Shown in pieces: positions 1 to 10,614 of a stretch of DNA of 64,000 nt. The notes under the pieces were generated by a model. That model searched no databases, was not told the DNA's origin, and saw only the letters and a program-made list of their open reading frames with translations. The position numbers were made by a program, and so were the translations under genes. Position 1 is the first letter of the stretch. Each line of letters starts with the position of its first letter. Origin of the DNA: Cryptomeria japonica (taxonomy: Eukaryota; Streptophyta; Pinopsida; Cupressales; Cupressaceae); NCBI RefSeq assembly GCF_030272615.1, contig NC_081414.1, positions 54,583,636-54,647,635 on the forward strand, in the 5' to 3' direction.

Positions 1-41
1 ACATATTTGGACTAAGTGATAAAGATTCAACCTTTCATTTG

Positions 42-571
42 CTAGATCTGTAGTCCAATGAAGAGCTTAATCTCCCCTATGAGTGACATTTCAAACTCTT
101 TCTTCATCTCATCAGCAAACTCATGACTCATCTTGTCATCTCCACCAAAGATAATATCATCAACAAAAACCTCACAGATCGGGATCTGATCTCCTTTAGA
201 CTTCAAGTAGATATTGCTATCTTCACTTGTTCTCTCAAATCCAATATTCACAAGATGGGAATGTAGGCAATCATACCATGCCCTAGGTGCTTGCTTTAGA
301 CCATATAAAGCTTTATGTAGCCTACATACCATGTCACTGTCTTCAGATAGGGCAAACCCATCTGGTTGCTCAATATACACCTCCTCTTCAAGTACACCAT
401 TTAGGAATGCAGATTTTACATCCATTTGATATACTTTGAACCCTTTAAAAGTTGCATATGCAAGAAGCATACAAACTCCTTCCAATCTGGCTATAGGAGA
501 AAAGGTTTCTCCATAGTCTTCTCCTTCTTCTTGAGCATATCCTTTACACACCAATCTAGCTTTATTCCTAA
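42..571 (-). pseudogene. copia C1 reverse transcriptase, distal part
   Basis: This is the continuation of the C1 reverse transcriptase after the T1 insertion. The reading resumes at [14 protein letters not shown], then shows [23 protein letters not shown] and the catalytic FVDDIIFGG. These are canonical copia RT blocks. The frame stops at 42-44, after the [11 protein letters not shown] block, where the connection to RNase H should begin. Residues encoded above 576 in the same open frame belong to the T1 LTR and are not part of this protein. Joining 571 downward to the part ending at 12919 restores the expected order, with only the 5-bp target duplication counted once. Confidence 0.88.
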
Positions 572-576
572 TCACT
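572..576. repeat. Target site duplication of T1, left copy
   Basis: The pentamer TCACT directly precedes the TGTGTAGGGG start of the left LTR of T1 and is repeated exactly at 12914-12918, right after the right LTR. A 5-bp duplication is normal for LTR retrotransposons and fixes the insertion point inside the C1 reverse transcriptase. Confidence 0.95.
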
Positions 577-1940
577 TGTGTAGGGGAAAAAGCGAGACTA
601 GGACAATGTACCCTAATCCTAACTTTGGACACACATTATGGAATACGAAAGAGCCTAGAGATATCGCACAATTGGCTACTTCTTTTGGTGAAAGAGAGAG
701 CCACAGGATATCTATTAGGATTTCTATTCCCTTGTTGAAATTGAAAGCTAAAATGATACAAGTTCAAACCCTAACCTCAAAGTGTAAGTATGAACTAGTA
801 ACCAATTTGCAGAATTGAGATTAAGCAATGAACAGCTGTAAATATAAGGATAAAATGAGAATGCAGATATGTACCTGGAGTCGAAATCGGACTGAAAATG
901 TTCGGGATGGGGGCGTGGGCGCCACTGTCCTGAAAATTGCACCGGAAACCACTGTTCTGCACCCTGAAACACTGTCTGGAAATTATCGGAAAGCTGTCTG
1001 TCCGGAGAACCAGGGCGCCCAGCGCCTCTATCCCAGGGACCAGGGCGCCCAACGCCCCTGTCCTGGTAGGACCAGGGTGCCCAGCGCCCCTGTCCCGGTC
1101 TTCTGAGCTGCAATTGCACACAGAGTTCTGTCTTTGTCTCCTCTTTCCGGATCTGTGTCCCGCGGCGTCGTCCGAATCCCGAAACCTGCAATAATATCCA
1201 ACCCTCAAGGGAGGAGTACAAGCCAATCTTCAGTCGGTAATCTCCTATTGTTCTTCAATGTTTTCCAAGCCCTAATTGGATGAATGAATGAATTTGATAG
1301 ATGCTTAATAGAATGATGTTGAGTGTTGTTGAAGTCTTCAAAGATCTGCTCTTTCGCTGCATTTGAAGTTCCTGGAAACAAAAATCGGATCCCTTCAAAT
1401 GAGGAAAGAGAGATTTTATGTATGAAACCCTAGGTCATAAATTCATATTTTGGCCGACCTAGAGATTGAATATCCCACCAATTTCTTGGGGTTAAGCTTT
1501 ATTTTATGATTGGATCATGCTCCCAAAATTTCGGGAAAAATGTCCGGGACCATGTTGCATGGGTGCCATGGTCCCGACAACTTTTCACCAAATTTTCAGG
1601 GCCGTCGGATATGATGATTTTAGAGAGAATCCCAAAGTTACAGGTGATTTCGAGATGTTTAGACCCCAAAACCAAGCCCCCAAGTTCGAAATAGGACTTA
1701 ATTAGGGTTTTTGATTAAGTGATGTATTGGAGGAATGAAATGCGAAGGACGCGCTTTAGTGAAAGGGCCCAACTTTATGATGTAGAGAATGATGAAATAA
1801 GACCTTAGACCTAATTAATTTGATCAATTAAGTGCTTAAGGAGAAAATGCAATGCAGAATGCAAAATGCACTAAGGCGGGTGCTAAACTAGGTGCGAAAT
1901 TGTACCACCCTAGCGAGTGCGTACAATTTACGATGCTACA
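577..1940 (-). repeat. T1 3' LTR
   Basis: The LTR begins TG and ends CA on the plus strand (TGTGTAGGGG to GATGCTACA) and matches 11550-12913 over its full 1364 bp. It contains a GC-rich segment around 1005-1105 built from repeated ACCAGGGCGCCCAGCGCCCC-like units, and a GGGACCATG...GCGCCATGGTCCC block near 1545-1580. Related words recur in the intron of the antisense gene. No ORF in it deserves a protein call. Confidence 0.95.
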
Positions 1941-1955
1941 TTTAGCCCCCACTTT
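1941..1955 (-). other. T1 polypurine tract
   Basis: Read on the minus strand this is AAAGTGGGGGCTAAA, directly against the 3' LTR. It is the expected plus-strand priming site for reverse transcription. Confidence 0.75.
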
Positions 1956-2517
1956 AGTGGTCATATGAGTACTACGTGCATATGCAAGCTAAAGTACAGA
2001 AAAGTAAACATTATTTGAAAAGGATATATCCATAAGTCATCGGACGAAGCCCCCAGCGGTATCTGCAGTACACAGTTAGGAACCGCACCCTACAAAACAA
2101 ATGTTAGATCACAAAATCACCTAATGCTTACTAGGGAAAGTGATGAAATCTATGAGTAGCTATATGCCCCCCCTGTTTCGACTTGCTTATTTAGGGAGGT
2201 GAAACAGGGTAGCATGTTTACTTGCGACAAATTGTGTAATAGAGTGTTGATGAGGGGTGTTCACTAAATAGGCTTCATCAGAGCACTTTTTGGAACATCC
2301 CGAGAGTAGGAGAAGGAAAATACGATTCCAATGCAACAAACGGCTCGAAAATCGCATCTCCCAAACCTAAGTTATGATAAAATGAATGATAGGGAAAAAT
2401 TAGGGTTTCGAGAAGTATGAATAAGGAAACAAGAGTATATACTTCGAAAGTGACACTTGTATTCATCACTTTGTCAATTTCAGGATACTATTTAGCAGAG
2501 CCCACCTAGCCACCACC
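1956..2517. other. T1 internal spacer upstream of the antisense gene
   Basis: No coding sequence is seen. Relative to the plus-strand extra gene this stretch is the 5' flank, so it should hold its promoter or leader, but I see no convincing TATA box. A perfect 9-bp inverted repeat, CCCTGTTTC at 2171-2179 and GAAACAGGG at 2201-2209, could form a hairpin with a 21-nt loop. Confidence 0.5.
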
Positions 2518-2598
2518 ATGCCTTCACGACGACCGGAGCATCCCACGAGGATTGAGATCCTGCGCCAGGCCGTGATCGACGATGAGCCACTGGACGAG

Positions 2599-2971
2599 GT
2601 GAGTTGACTAAATGTTTGACTTTTGTTTTCTCGCATGTTTGACTTTTTCGTGATCGAATGCGGACCTTGAACGCCAAACGGGGCCCACCTGGGGTGCCCT
2701 GGTCCCTGAGGGGCGCCCTGGTCCCCCCAGGGCGCCATGGTCCCTGACAGGGGCGCCATGGTCCCTGCAGGGTGCCATGGTCCCTGACAGGGCACCATGG
2801 TCCCCTCAGGGCGCCATGGTCCCTGACAGGGCGCCATGGTCCCCAATCAGGGTGCCATGGTCCCCAATTAGGGCCTGGCGAGGGTTACAAGGCAAGCATT
2901 CAATGTTCAACAGTTTGCATTTGCGATTTCGATGATTGAGTACTGATTTTGGTCATGTTTTCATTTTGCAG
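2599..2971 (+). other. Intron 1 of the antisense PMD gene
   Basis: This 373-nt candidate intron starts GTGAGT and ends TTTTGCAG, with a pyrimidine-rich stretch before the acceptor. Both sides join in phase 0. It holds the GC-rich GGCGCC/CCATGG repeat. Open frames across it on either strand are low-complexity products of that repeat and are not called as genes. Confidence 0.65.
2690..2875. repeat. GC-rich GCGCCATGGTCCC minisatellite
   Basis: About nine degenerate tandem units of roughly 18-24 bp, each carrying GGGCGCC(A/C)TGGTCCC or a one-base variant, follow each other within the intron. Related words occur in both T1 LTRs. The surroundings are much poorer in GC. Confidence 0.85.
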
Positions 2972-4607
2972 GGTCTCCCGTACATGAGAGAGCACACAGC
3001 GGGACACATTCTTCGCACTTTGCGAGACCAGATTCCACGGCTGACTCAGTCAGAGAGAGACACCTTATCGATAGTAGGATTGTGGTACATGATTCTTATG
3101 CCGGCCATTCGATTTCATCCCGCGATGCTGATGGCACTGATGGAGAGATGGGATCCTGACACCTGTACCTTTCACCTTCCGGTAGGAGAGCTGACAATCA
3201 CACTCGAGGATGTGTACCGTATACTGCGTCTTCCTATCAGAGGAGCGACAGTCACATATGCGACTGATCGGGTAGCAGAGGATCATCAGAGGGAGCAGAT
3301 GTACTGCATAGGGAGAGTCATGCCGAGCGAGACGAGAGGTCGTATCATGGTCAGCTGGCTCTTACATCCTATAGGGGAGGTACCACTTCTGAGACGCCTC
3401 ATGATAGCCATCATAGCACTAGCCGTCTTCCCTAATGGGTGAGGGACACACATGCATGGGGGCCTCACATGGTGTATCAAAGGGATGGAGAGACATAGGA
3501 GACTTTATTCATGGGGTCGGAGTATGCTTGCACATCTCTATCACAACCTTGAGGAGTATGTATTCGGACAGGGTTGCAGTTTGATGACATGCACACTTCT
3601 GCAAGTGTGGATCTTAGAGCACTTCACATGCACCAGGCCCGTCGGCTATCCACTGAGTATAGCGAGCGAGCGACCTAGGGTGTTCGCTTATCCACTGACC
3701 AGTGAGTGGAGATTTGGGGATTTGTTGTATTGGAGAGTGACTATTGATAGACTAACAACCGAGGTGACAGTGTGGAGACCTTACCTACGGATGCACAGAT
3801 GGGATGGTATGGAGAGATAGTTAGCATGTCTACAGAGGAACCACCTACTGCGGGGGCGATATGCACACATCATAGTCCCTTTCTATTTTGACCGAGTACG
3901 GAGGCAATTCGGACTAGAGCAGTGTGTTCCAGCTGATGTGCCCATCTATACTCGACACTCACGGGTCCTTCCCAGACCTAGAGCAGTAGCAAGACCGACG
4001 GTGGATGATATCGAGACGACAGACTTAGAGGGATCAGATCAGGATGTAGTTACTGACCATTCTGCAGAGCCTGGAGCACAGCGTAGATATGTTTCATGGT
4101 TCATGAGATCATATCCAGGTCCTATCTTTCCACCAGATCATCCGACAGGCTATCCAGGCCCATGGAGACATGGAGACCGAGACGAGGACAAGGGATCCAG
4201 GTCAGAGGAGCCAGATGAGGGAAAGGGTCATGAGGAGATGGGAGATCCTGATCCACCTACAGGCGATCAGCCCAGTGACGAGGAGGAGGAGGATGCAGAT
4301 AGAGAGGAGGACGAGGAGGATGCAGGTGATGATGCGGATGAGGATGAGGAGGAGGACGACGAGGAGGATGATAGAGATGATGAGGAGGAGTCGGATGCAG
4401 CTCCCCACCATTCAGGAGATGATACCATAGCTCTGGATCCACCTTTTATTCCCCAACAGGGGGAACAAGAGGCGATATGGAGACCCATCACCAGTACCGT
4501 CCAGCCTACGCCCATCATGAATAGAGTATTTGAGCGAGGGGAGCCTAGCGGTTCTCAGTCACAGATGCTACCATATCATGATCCCTACTGGCACGAGGGA
4601 GATCCAG

Positions 4608-4686
4608 GTATAGTAGGTGTATATTGATTGATTAATGCTTTGATGATATAGAATGGTAATAACAAAGATCTATTCTACTGCCACAG
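4608..4686 (+). other. Intron 2 of the antisense PMD gene
   Basis: A 79-nt stretch from GGTATAG to CTGCCACAG contains an in-frame stop (TATTGA) and separates two long open frames. Removing it leaves a split Ala codon (G plus CT) and joins the acidic part to the coiled-coil part. Size and borders suit a small plant intron. Confidence 0.6.
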
Positions 4687-4853
4687 CTAATGTGCAGGAA
4701 TGGCGTTCCTTGATTCAGCAGGCAATGACAGACATCTCCATGACAGCACAGATCCCTAGTTCCTCACAGATTGCCTACAGGCCTCAGGGGAACGCGGGTC
4801 AGCATGAGGATTTATTTTTCCCATTCCGATTACAGGTAGATATATGGAGGGAG

Positions 4854-5009
4854 AGAGAGAGAATCCTATCAGAGGATCTCCGTCAGGCGCGTCAGAGAGA
4901 GGGAGTCCTATCGGAGGATCTCCATCAGGCACGGCAGAGAGAGAGAGTCCTATCAGAGGATCTCCATCAAGCGGGGTAGAGAGAGAGAGTCCTATCAGAG
5001 GACCTCTAG
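4854..5009 (+). repeat. 42-bp tandem repeat coding a 14-residue coiled-coil unit
   Basis: Units start at 4854, 4896, 4938 and 4980, and encode variants of RERVLSEDLHQARQ. The heptad-like spacing of Leu suggests a coiled coil. The third unit ends in TAG where the first two have CAG. Confidence 0.85.
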
Positions 5010-5213
5010 TAGGTGCGGCGAGATCTAGTAGCGGCCCAGACCGAGGCTACCACCTATCGTGTGATCCTCATGGATAGGGATCGTAGGAGTTCCTCTCAGA
5101 GTCACTCATGATCTGTATCGCGCTACACACCCATGGGTCCACCTCCACGGCCAGATCAGGAGGGCGCATCCAGTCGACACTCTCCAGCCACTATCCCTAG
5201 GGATAGGAGATGA

Positions 5214-5805
5214 TTGTATGATGTAAGAGAGAGATCACATTTTGGATATACAGTGACCCATGTTTGTACACGATCCACACATATATATATATATACATGC
5301 TTCTCGTTTTGTCTCAAATGTGTTATCTTTAATGCCTAAAACAATGTATATTTTGTTTTGATTAAATCTAATACATTTGGTAAATGTACATGTATGTTCA
5401 GGATTTAATTTCTATGTGATTGATTTCTCAATGCTCCATGATTAAATTGATACATGTGTGACTTAATTAAAATATTTAATCAAGTACAACATTGATGATA
5501 AGGAAAAAAAAAATGCATTAAGTCTAAGAATCATATAACTAATGTGATTTAATTTTGAACTTAAACACAACATGATATGATTCTACTTAACACACATAAA
5601 GACACTGTATAATATGCTAGCATTATGAAAATGTAAACCTTTTACAATTTACATTAATGAATTCAAGACAAACTAAGAAGAAATGCTTGTCAGGAACGAA
5701 GCAATATAGATCAAACATCATAACATTTAATTCTTTTTTTGCTTTTAATTAAGAAACACTAACATATTATCCAATGTTGAAGAAGATAGATAAGAAGTGA
5801 AGAAT
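5214..5805. other. AT-rich spacer between the antisense gene and pol of T1
   Basis: No gene is seen. It lies between the convergent 3' ends of the antisense PMD gene and pol and may hold both transcripts' 3' ends. A short (AT)n tract occurs at 5279-5294. Confidence 0.5.
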
Positions 5806-6123
5806 TTAAGCATAATATCTACGCAAGTGCATAGCATTGATAGGTTCTTTAAGAGGCGTACCATCTACATCCGCTATTTTGTAAGCACCTGATCCATAAT
5901 CCTCAATGACGATATATGGTCCAAGCCAATTAGGACTAAATTTTCCCTTTTCGGCCAGCAAGGCATTCACATTGCGCTGATTCTCATAAAGGACTAAATC
6001 ACCTACTGAGAAGGAACGTTGAATAACCTTATCATTATAGCTTTGCTGTAGAGTTTTGTGATACGCTTGAATATGCTCAAGAGCGTTTATACACTGTTCA
6101 TCAAGCATCTCAAGCTGTTGAAA
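5806..6123 (-). pseudogene. T1 integrase C-terminal part
   Basis: This piece continues pol in the same frame after the stop at 6124-6126. It contains FSVGDLVLYENQR and KFSPNWLGPYIVIEDYGSGAYKI, the GPY/F-type C-terminal module of gypsy integrases, and ends at HLRRYYA. No chromodomain follows, as expected for a Tat element. Only a TGA separates it from the rest of pol, with no frameshift. Confidence 0.85.
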
Positions 6124-9100
6124 TCATTGTTCTCTATAGGAGTCATCATCTACTATACCTTTAAGAGAAACCCTAAGTGATGGAATTTCTAATTCTAAGG
6201 GCATAATAGCGTCAGCACCATAAACAAGATTATAAGGAGTAGTTCCCGTAGCAATTCGTACACTCGTTCGGTAAGCCCAAAGAGCGTAGATTAGCTGGTT
6301 ACTCCAATCCTTACCATGCTTATTTACGGTTTTACGAAGAATTTTCTCAATTATCTTATTGGATGATTCGGCTTGACCATTTGACTGAGGGTAATACGGT
6401 GTAGAAAATCGATGTTTGATATGATACTTCTCGAGGAATTTCTTCACATCCTTGTTTTTAAATGATGTTCCATTATCTGAGATAATAGTGGAAGGTATCC
6501 CAAATCGAGAAATAATGTTTTCTAGAAGAAATTGACAAATCACTTCAGCAGTAGTAGAGCGAAGGGGAACAGCCTCTACCCACTTCGTAAAGTAATCTAT
6601 TGCAGTTATAATGAAGGTGTGTCCTTGAGATGAAGGAGGAGAGATTTTTCCAATAAGATCCAAACCCCATGCAGAGAAGGGCCAAGAAGCTACTTGAGAG
6701 CGAAGTTCTTGGGTAGGAGCATGAATCAGGTTATTGTGTTGTTGACATTGGTGACATTTCTTAACAAATGAAAAGGAATCCTTCTGCATAGCTTGCCAAT
6801 AGTATCCCATACGAAGCAACCTATGAACCAGGGATTTGCCCCCAAAATGCCCCCCACAGGCACCCGAATGTGCCTCTTCAAGGGCAATAGGGATTTCTGA
6901 TTTGTTAAGACAGCGAAGAAGAAGACCATCATAACCCCTTCGATAAAGGACATTGGAAAGGATGATATACCCAGCAGACAGCTTGCGGATTCTAGCCCTA
7001 GTGTTCCTATTAGCAGGATCAGGGAAGGTACCATCGGTCAAATATCGTACGATATGCCAGAACCATTCATCCGAATCTACAAAGTCACAACATGTTATCA
7101 AACTAGAATCATCTTCAATAGCTGGAGAAATAAGATTGTGAATAACAAAGTTAAGATCGACCAAAGGGTCCTCTAAAGATACTAACGAAGCCACACATGC
7201 CATTGCGTCTGCATGTTGATTATCTTTTCGAGGAACAGGTTCCATGGTATAAGAATCAAAATTTCGTAATAAAGATATAGCAAGGTCTTTATATTGTGAT
7301 AATTTGTCTTGTTTTGCTTGATATATTCCTGTTACTTGTCTTATAATCAATTGCGAATCCCCATAGATATGTATGTGTTTTATATTAAGAGCTAAGGCTA
7401 CTTTTATTCCTGCTATAAGAGCCTCATACTCAGCAATGTTATTGGTGCACAGGAAATTTAGACGATATGACAAGGGAATAGGTTTCTTTGTAGGAGAAAT
7501 CAGAACAACACCTGCCCCCGATCCCGTATGACACTTAGAGCCATCAAAGAATAACTCCCAAGTTTCATCTTTCTCTATAGAAAGAATGAAGTCATCAGGA
7601 AAGGACTCAGGGTTAGGGAAGGAAAAAGGTGAAGGAGCCTCAACTAAGTGATCAGTCAACGCTTGTCCTTTAATTGCTCTTTGTGAAACAAATTTAAGGT
7701 CAAATTCAGTTAACATCATAACCCACTTAGCGAGACGTCCTGATAAATCAGTTTTAGAGAAAAGATGCTTCAACGGATCAAACTTAACCATGACATGGAC
7801 TTCTGAATTTAAAAGATAATGTCTCAATTTCTGAGTCGCAAACACCACGGCCAAGCATTGTCTTTCTATCACAAAATATCGGGTCTCATAATCGAGTAAG
7901 GTACGACTTATGTAATACACCAGACACTCCTTACCATCTTTATCATGTTGTGCTAACAATGCTGCGAGAGCATGAGAAGAAGCAGCTGTATACAGGATAA
8001 AGGGTTTAGAAGGTTCAGCAGGCTGAAGAATAGGAGGACTAGCCAAATACACTTTTAAATCTTCAAATGCTTGTTGACAATCCTCATTCCGCTGAAAAAT
8101 GATATCCTTTTTAAGAAGTTGAGTAAAAGGAAAGGTACGATCCGCAAGTTGAGACACAAACCTACGAATAGCTTGAATCTTTCCTTGTAAGCTTTTAAGT
8201 TGAGAGACATTTCGAGGAGGTGGCATGTTAACAATAGCATCTATTTTCTTAGTGTCCACCTCAATCCCACGATGCGAAACTATGAATCCTAATAGTTTTC
8301 CACTATCCACACCAAAAACACATTTTCGGGGATTCAAGCACATGTGATATTTACGAATTCTTTCGAAGATTTGACGAAGGACTTTAACATGATCCATGCG
8401 AAGAAAGGATTTAGCCAAAATATCATCAACATAATCCTCTAAAATCTTATGCATATAATCATGAAAGATAAGGGTCATCGCTCGTTGATAAGTTGCACCG
8501 GCGTTTTTAAGTCCAAAAGGCATCATTATCCAACAAAACGTACCCCAAGGAGTGGTGAAAGCGGTTTTGTATTGATCTTGAGGATTTATGAAAATTTGAT
8601 TATAGCCTGAAAAACCATCCATGAAGGATAACAAGGCATGTCCTGCCGTAGAATCAACTATCATGTCAATGTTTGGAAGAGGGAAATCATCTTTTAAAGA
8701 AGCCTTATTTAGATCCTGAAAGTCGATACACATTCTTATTTTGTTATCTGGTTTAGCCACAGCGACAATGTTTGAAATCCAGGGGGAATAGTCAATAGGG
8801 CGGATAAATCCAGCTTCCAATAACTTTTCAATCTCAGCTTTAACAAGCAGAGCTATCTTAGGATTCATTTTTTGAATCTTTTGTTTCACGGGCTTAGCAT
8901 CAGGTACTAAAACAATATTATGAGTAAAAATCTTAGGATCTATACCAGGCATGTCAGAATATGCGCAAGCAAAGATCTCAGGGAATTCATGCAATAGTTC
9001 TTCATATTGTTTCTGTTCCTCTTCATCCAAACATTTTCCAATTTTAATGATTTTTTCTTTATTGCAAGGATCCATCTTAACCTCAAGGGTATCACTTATG

Positions 9101-10095
9101 AGGAGATTACTTTGTTGAGGAGTATCCTTTAACTGAGGGAATTCTTTCACAATCTTATCATTATCAATCTCTTTTCCAAAATAAGCTTCAGTGTTCAAAC
9201 AATAAGGGAGTCCCCTATTGTGATGATAACGAGGAAGAGTGTCATAGGCTCCCAAGAACTTAGCTAAAGCATCGTCGGTAGGGAAGATATCTAGAGCACA
9301 ATCACCCGAAAAATCCTCATCAATATACTCAGGGTGTTGTATTGATAAAGATGTAGAGATAGCATTAACACTAATGCATGGTTTTTTAGAGGCTTTAGTA
9401 CGTCTGCAGGGATTATAACCAAGACCAAAGGCATAATTGTGAAAATTAGTCTCTAGGGGAACTCTAATCCCTTGTTCATTAGCACCACAACCTTTTCCAT
9501 GATACCCATGCTTAGCAAAAATACGAAAACCACGACCATAGCGATCAGCCATTTCAGGAAAAGAAGGTGGTTTTTTATAAGACAAAGAATCAAACTCTTC
9601 ATAGTTATAGATGTGAGAAGAGGAAGTTTGAGAAGCAGCCACAAAGTTATTACTCATAGCTTCAGGCAGGGTTGATTGTCTTTTAGTTTCTTCTTTCTTT
9701 TCAACTTTGTGATTTTCAGCTTCTTCCTTCCTTTCAACTTTAAGTTCTCTAGAATGAATCTTGTATTCACCCACAAAGGTAGGGTTAAAGTCAAGAGATC
9801 CCCAATCATCTCCTACAAGAACCTTCTCAGGATCAAAATCCTTTTTATGTGTAGTTTCAAGCCGAGAAGGATCTTCCTTAGGAATTCCAGATTCATCCCA
9901 AGGATTTTGATCATCGGAAAGCGAAGACTCATCGATAGGTTTCTTGTTTAAAGAGTCATCACTAGACGAGGATGGCTTAGAAGAATCTCCTTTAGATGTT
10001 TGTAGACAAGCTTGAAAATTAGTATCTCCCATCAAAGTATATGTCTTATTGTTATAGATGAATTTAACTTGTCTATGCAATGTAGAGGGGACAGC
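6124..10095 (-). pseudogene. T1 pol: G-patch, RT, RNase H, second RNase H, integrase
   Basis: This is a long open frame of about 1318 codons. Approximate residues are: G-patch-like motif 188-205 (HGYHGKGCGANEQGI); RT 365-600 with YVDDILAKS at 550; a first RNase H 690-810 that has LYTAAS where a catalytic Asp is expected; a second, archaeal-type RNase H 840-965 with FFDGS, AEYEALIAG, YGDSQ and HADAM. The integrase has an HHCC finger 1071-1112 and catalytic D1141, D1202 and E1238. The doubled RNase H marks the Tat lineage. The frame is open upstream through AVPSTLH to the stop at 10096-10098, so the preceding protease frame continues into it. There is no need for a separate start. Confidence 0.93.
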
Positions 10096-10614
10096 TTACA
10101 TGCTGTGAATCCAAGGCCTTCCTAATAACAAGTTGTATGTTAAATTCCTCGGCATAACATGGATAGGAGTAGGCAAAGTAACAGGTCCCACTGTGAGAGG
10201 TAAGGTGATGATACCCAATGAAGTCTTAGCCACATTGTCAAAGCCACGAATATAACGAGAGTCAGGCTCCATAAGAGATGTATCCACATTCATCTTATGT
10301 AATAGATTGATGCTACACACATTAAGGCCAGAGCCATTATCTACTAGTGTTCGTCTTATAGCAGTGTCTTTCATGACAACCACAATCATCAAGGGATCAT
10401 ATTGTTGTTGGACTTCACTAGTAGGCAACTCATCTTGCGTAAACACAATTTGAGGTTTAGGATTCATCACAGAGTTAACAAAAGATGCTATATTACTAGA
10501 TGTATTCGGTGGAGGAACATTCAAATCTTTCAAGGCATCTTGTAACATTCTATGATAAGCGGAAGAAGTTTGAATCAAATCCCAAAGGGATATCTTAGCA
10601 GGGGTAGCTTTGAG
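10096..10614 (-). pseudogene. T1 aspartic protease
   Basis: The segment contains TLVDNGSGLNVCSI, the retroviral-type protease active site with Asn in the position usually held by Thr (DNGS for DTGS), as in many Tat elements. It ends in YNLLLGRPWIHSM, the second conserved block. The frame is open from the TAG at 10615-10617 to the TAA at 10096-10098, and both neighbours are in the same frame. The aligned position in T2 for each of these two stops reads Gln, so single C-to-T changes can explain them. Confidence 0.88.

Larger units (their letters stand above)
2518..5213 (+). pseudogene. Antisense PMD (plant mobile domain, MAIN-like) gene inside T1, two introns
   Basis: I infer three exons: 2518-2598, 2972-4607 and 4687-5213. 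The start ATG lies in CACCACCATG. Exon 1 ends GAG before GTGAGT, and exon 2 starts after TTTTGCAG in phase 0. Intron 2 (GTATAG to CCACAG, 79 nt) joins exon 2 phase 1 to exon 3 in the correct frame. The first part shows the PMD hallmarks WDPDTCTFHLPVGELTITL and EDVYRILRLPI, and later FDRVRRQFGLEQ. Then comes a D/E-rich stretch (about 4270-4400) and a 14-residue coiled-coil repeat (4854-5009). In-frame stops lie at 3440, 3818, 4977, 5007, 5010 and 5109 (first bases), all explainable by C-to-T or G-to-A. It runs opposite to pol. PMD proteins act in meristem maintenance and silencing in plants, and some are carried by transposons. Whether this copy was ever expressed is unknown. Confidence 0.75.

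Noticed and set aside
2466-2846. Minus-strand Met/Pro/Gly-rich ORF
   Set aside because: It is a translation of the GGCGCC/CCATGG minisatellite and has no family resemblance.
4170-4518. Arg/Met-rich, Ser-rich and Leu/Ile-rich ORFs in the D/E-coding stretch
   Set aside because: They are other-frame shadows of the GAGGAT-rich acidic segment of the PMD gene.
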